Below are positions 63,937 to 64,000 of a stretch of 64,000 nt of DNA, piece after piece. The translations under genes were made by a program, and so were the position numbers. Source of the stretch: Gonapodya prolifera JEL478 (taxonomy: Eukaryota > Monoblepharomycota > Monoblepharidomycetes > Monoblepharidales > Gonapodyaceae); NCBI GenBank assembly GCA_001574975.1, contig KQ965797.1, forward strand, positions 36,167-100,166. The letters are read 5' to 3'. Below the pieces are notes generated by a model that saw only the letters and a program-made list of their open reading frames with translations, did not search any database and had not been told where the DNA came from. How positions within the stretch are numbered: position 1 is the stretch's first letter; each line of letters starts with the position of its first letter.

Positions 63937-64000
63937 ATGCTAGCTTCGGCAACCTCGGTGAAGTCCAACGATGCTGATGCTGCGACGTCTCAATGGGAAA
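63937..64000 (+). CDS. Start of a second protein-kinase copy, 3' partial
   Basis: The ATG at 63937 and the following bases repeat 52660-52723 (reading 'MLASATSVKS' to 'SQWE'), and upstream sequence back to about 63898 also matches. The window ends before the glycine loop, so whether this copy is intact cannot be seen. Confidence 0.55.
   Translation, partial: MLASATSVKSNDADAATSQWE

Noticed and set aside
1-64000. Search for CRISPR arrays, bacterial operons, riboswitches or rRNA
   Set aside because: None seen; the sequence is eukaryotic with spliced genes.

Overview
The window is eukaryotic and almost certainly fungal. Genes are split by many short GT-AG introns (mostly 45-100 nt), both strands are densely used, and the coding regions are GC-rich. 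Several features point to an early-diverging fungus, most likely a chytrid: SH3 domains of the 'DE-x-FxG...DGWxxGxN...GxFPL' type on membrane and ankyrin proteins, a villin-headpiece gelsolin, a Na+/K+-type ATPase relic, a chitin deacetylase with repeated extracellular modules, and PIF/Harbinger and chromovirus elements. This assignment is inference, because no rRNA or marker gene is present. Most exon boundaries given here were worked out by hand from splice sites plus reading-frame closure.

Positions 1-23.6 kb are ordinary gene space. They hold the 3' part of a villin-like protein, a coiled-coil protein, a dual-specificity phosphatase, a GATA-like zinc-finger protein, a fumarylacetoacetate-hydrolase-family enzyme (FAH), then a duplicated block: SH3 membrane protein A, a broken FAH copy, SH3 protein B without its membrane segment, and a broken third SH3 copy. 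After these come a mitochondrial acyl-CoA dehydrogenase, an OTU protease, a COQ11-like dehydrogenase, an ankyrin-SH3 protein and an MFS anion permease.

Positions 23.6-30.7 kb are gene-poor and hold a decayed Na+/K+-type P-type ATPase. It contains two copies of a dispersed element of about 230 bp that starts with GT and ends with AG on the coding strand. One copy sits exactly as an intron; the other is flanked by an approximate 9-bp target duplication.

Positions 30.7-51.7 kb are again gene space: a small membrane protein, an FGGY sugar kinase, an HSL-type esterase, a peroxisomal 3-ketoacyl-CoA thiolase with a PTS2 signal and a 4-nt micro-exon, a large modular chitin deacetylase, a PhyH-like gene lacking a segment, and an acetate/ammonium-type transporter. 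A second, GC-rich repeat family occurs in four introns here, always antisense to the host gene.

Positions 51.8-64 kb are repeat-rich: a broken protein-kinase copy whose first bases recur at the right edge, a 632-bp inverted repeat carrying tRNA-Pro(CGG), a degraded chromovirus 3' end, an S74-chaperone-like fragment, and a complete but mutated 3.1-kb PIF/Harbinger element with 44-bp terminal inverted repeats. The metabolic genes (acyl-CoA dehydrogenase, thiolase, PhyH, acetate transporter, FAH, COQ11) suggest active lipid and acyl-CoA metabolism, but nothing shows co-regulation.
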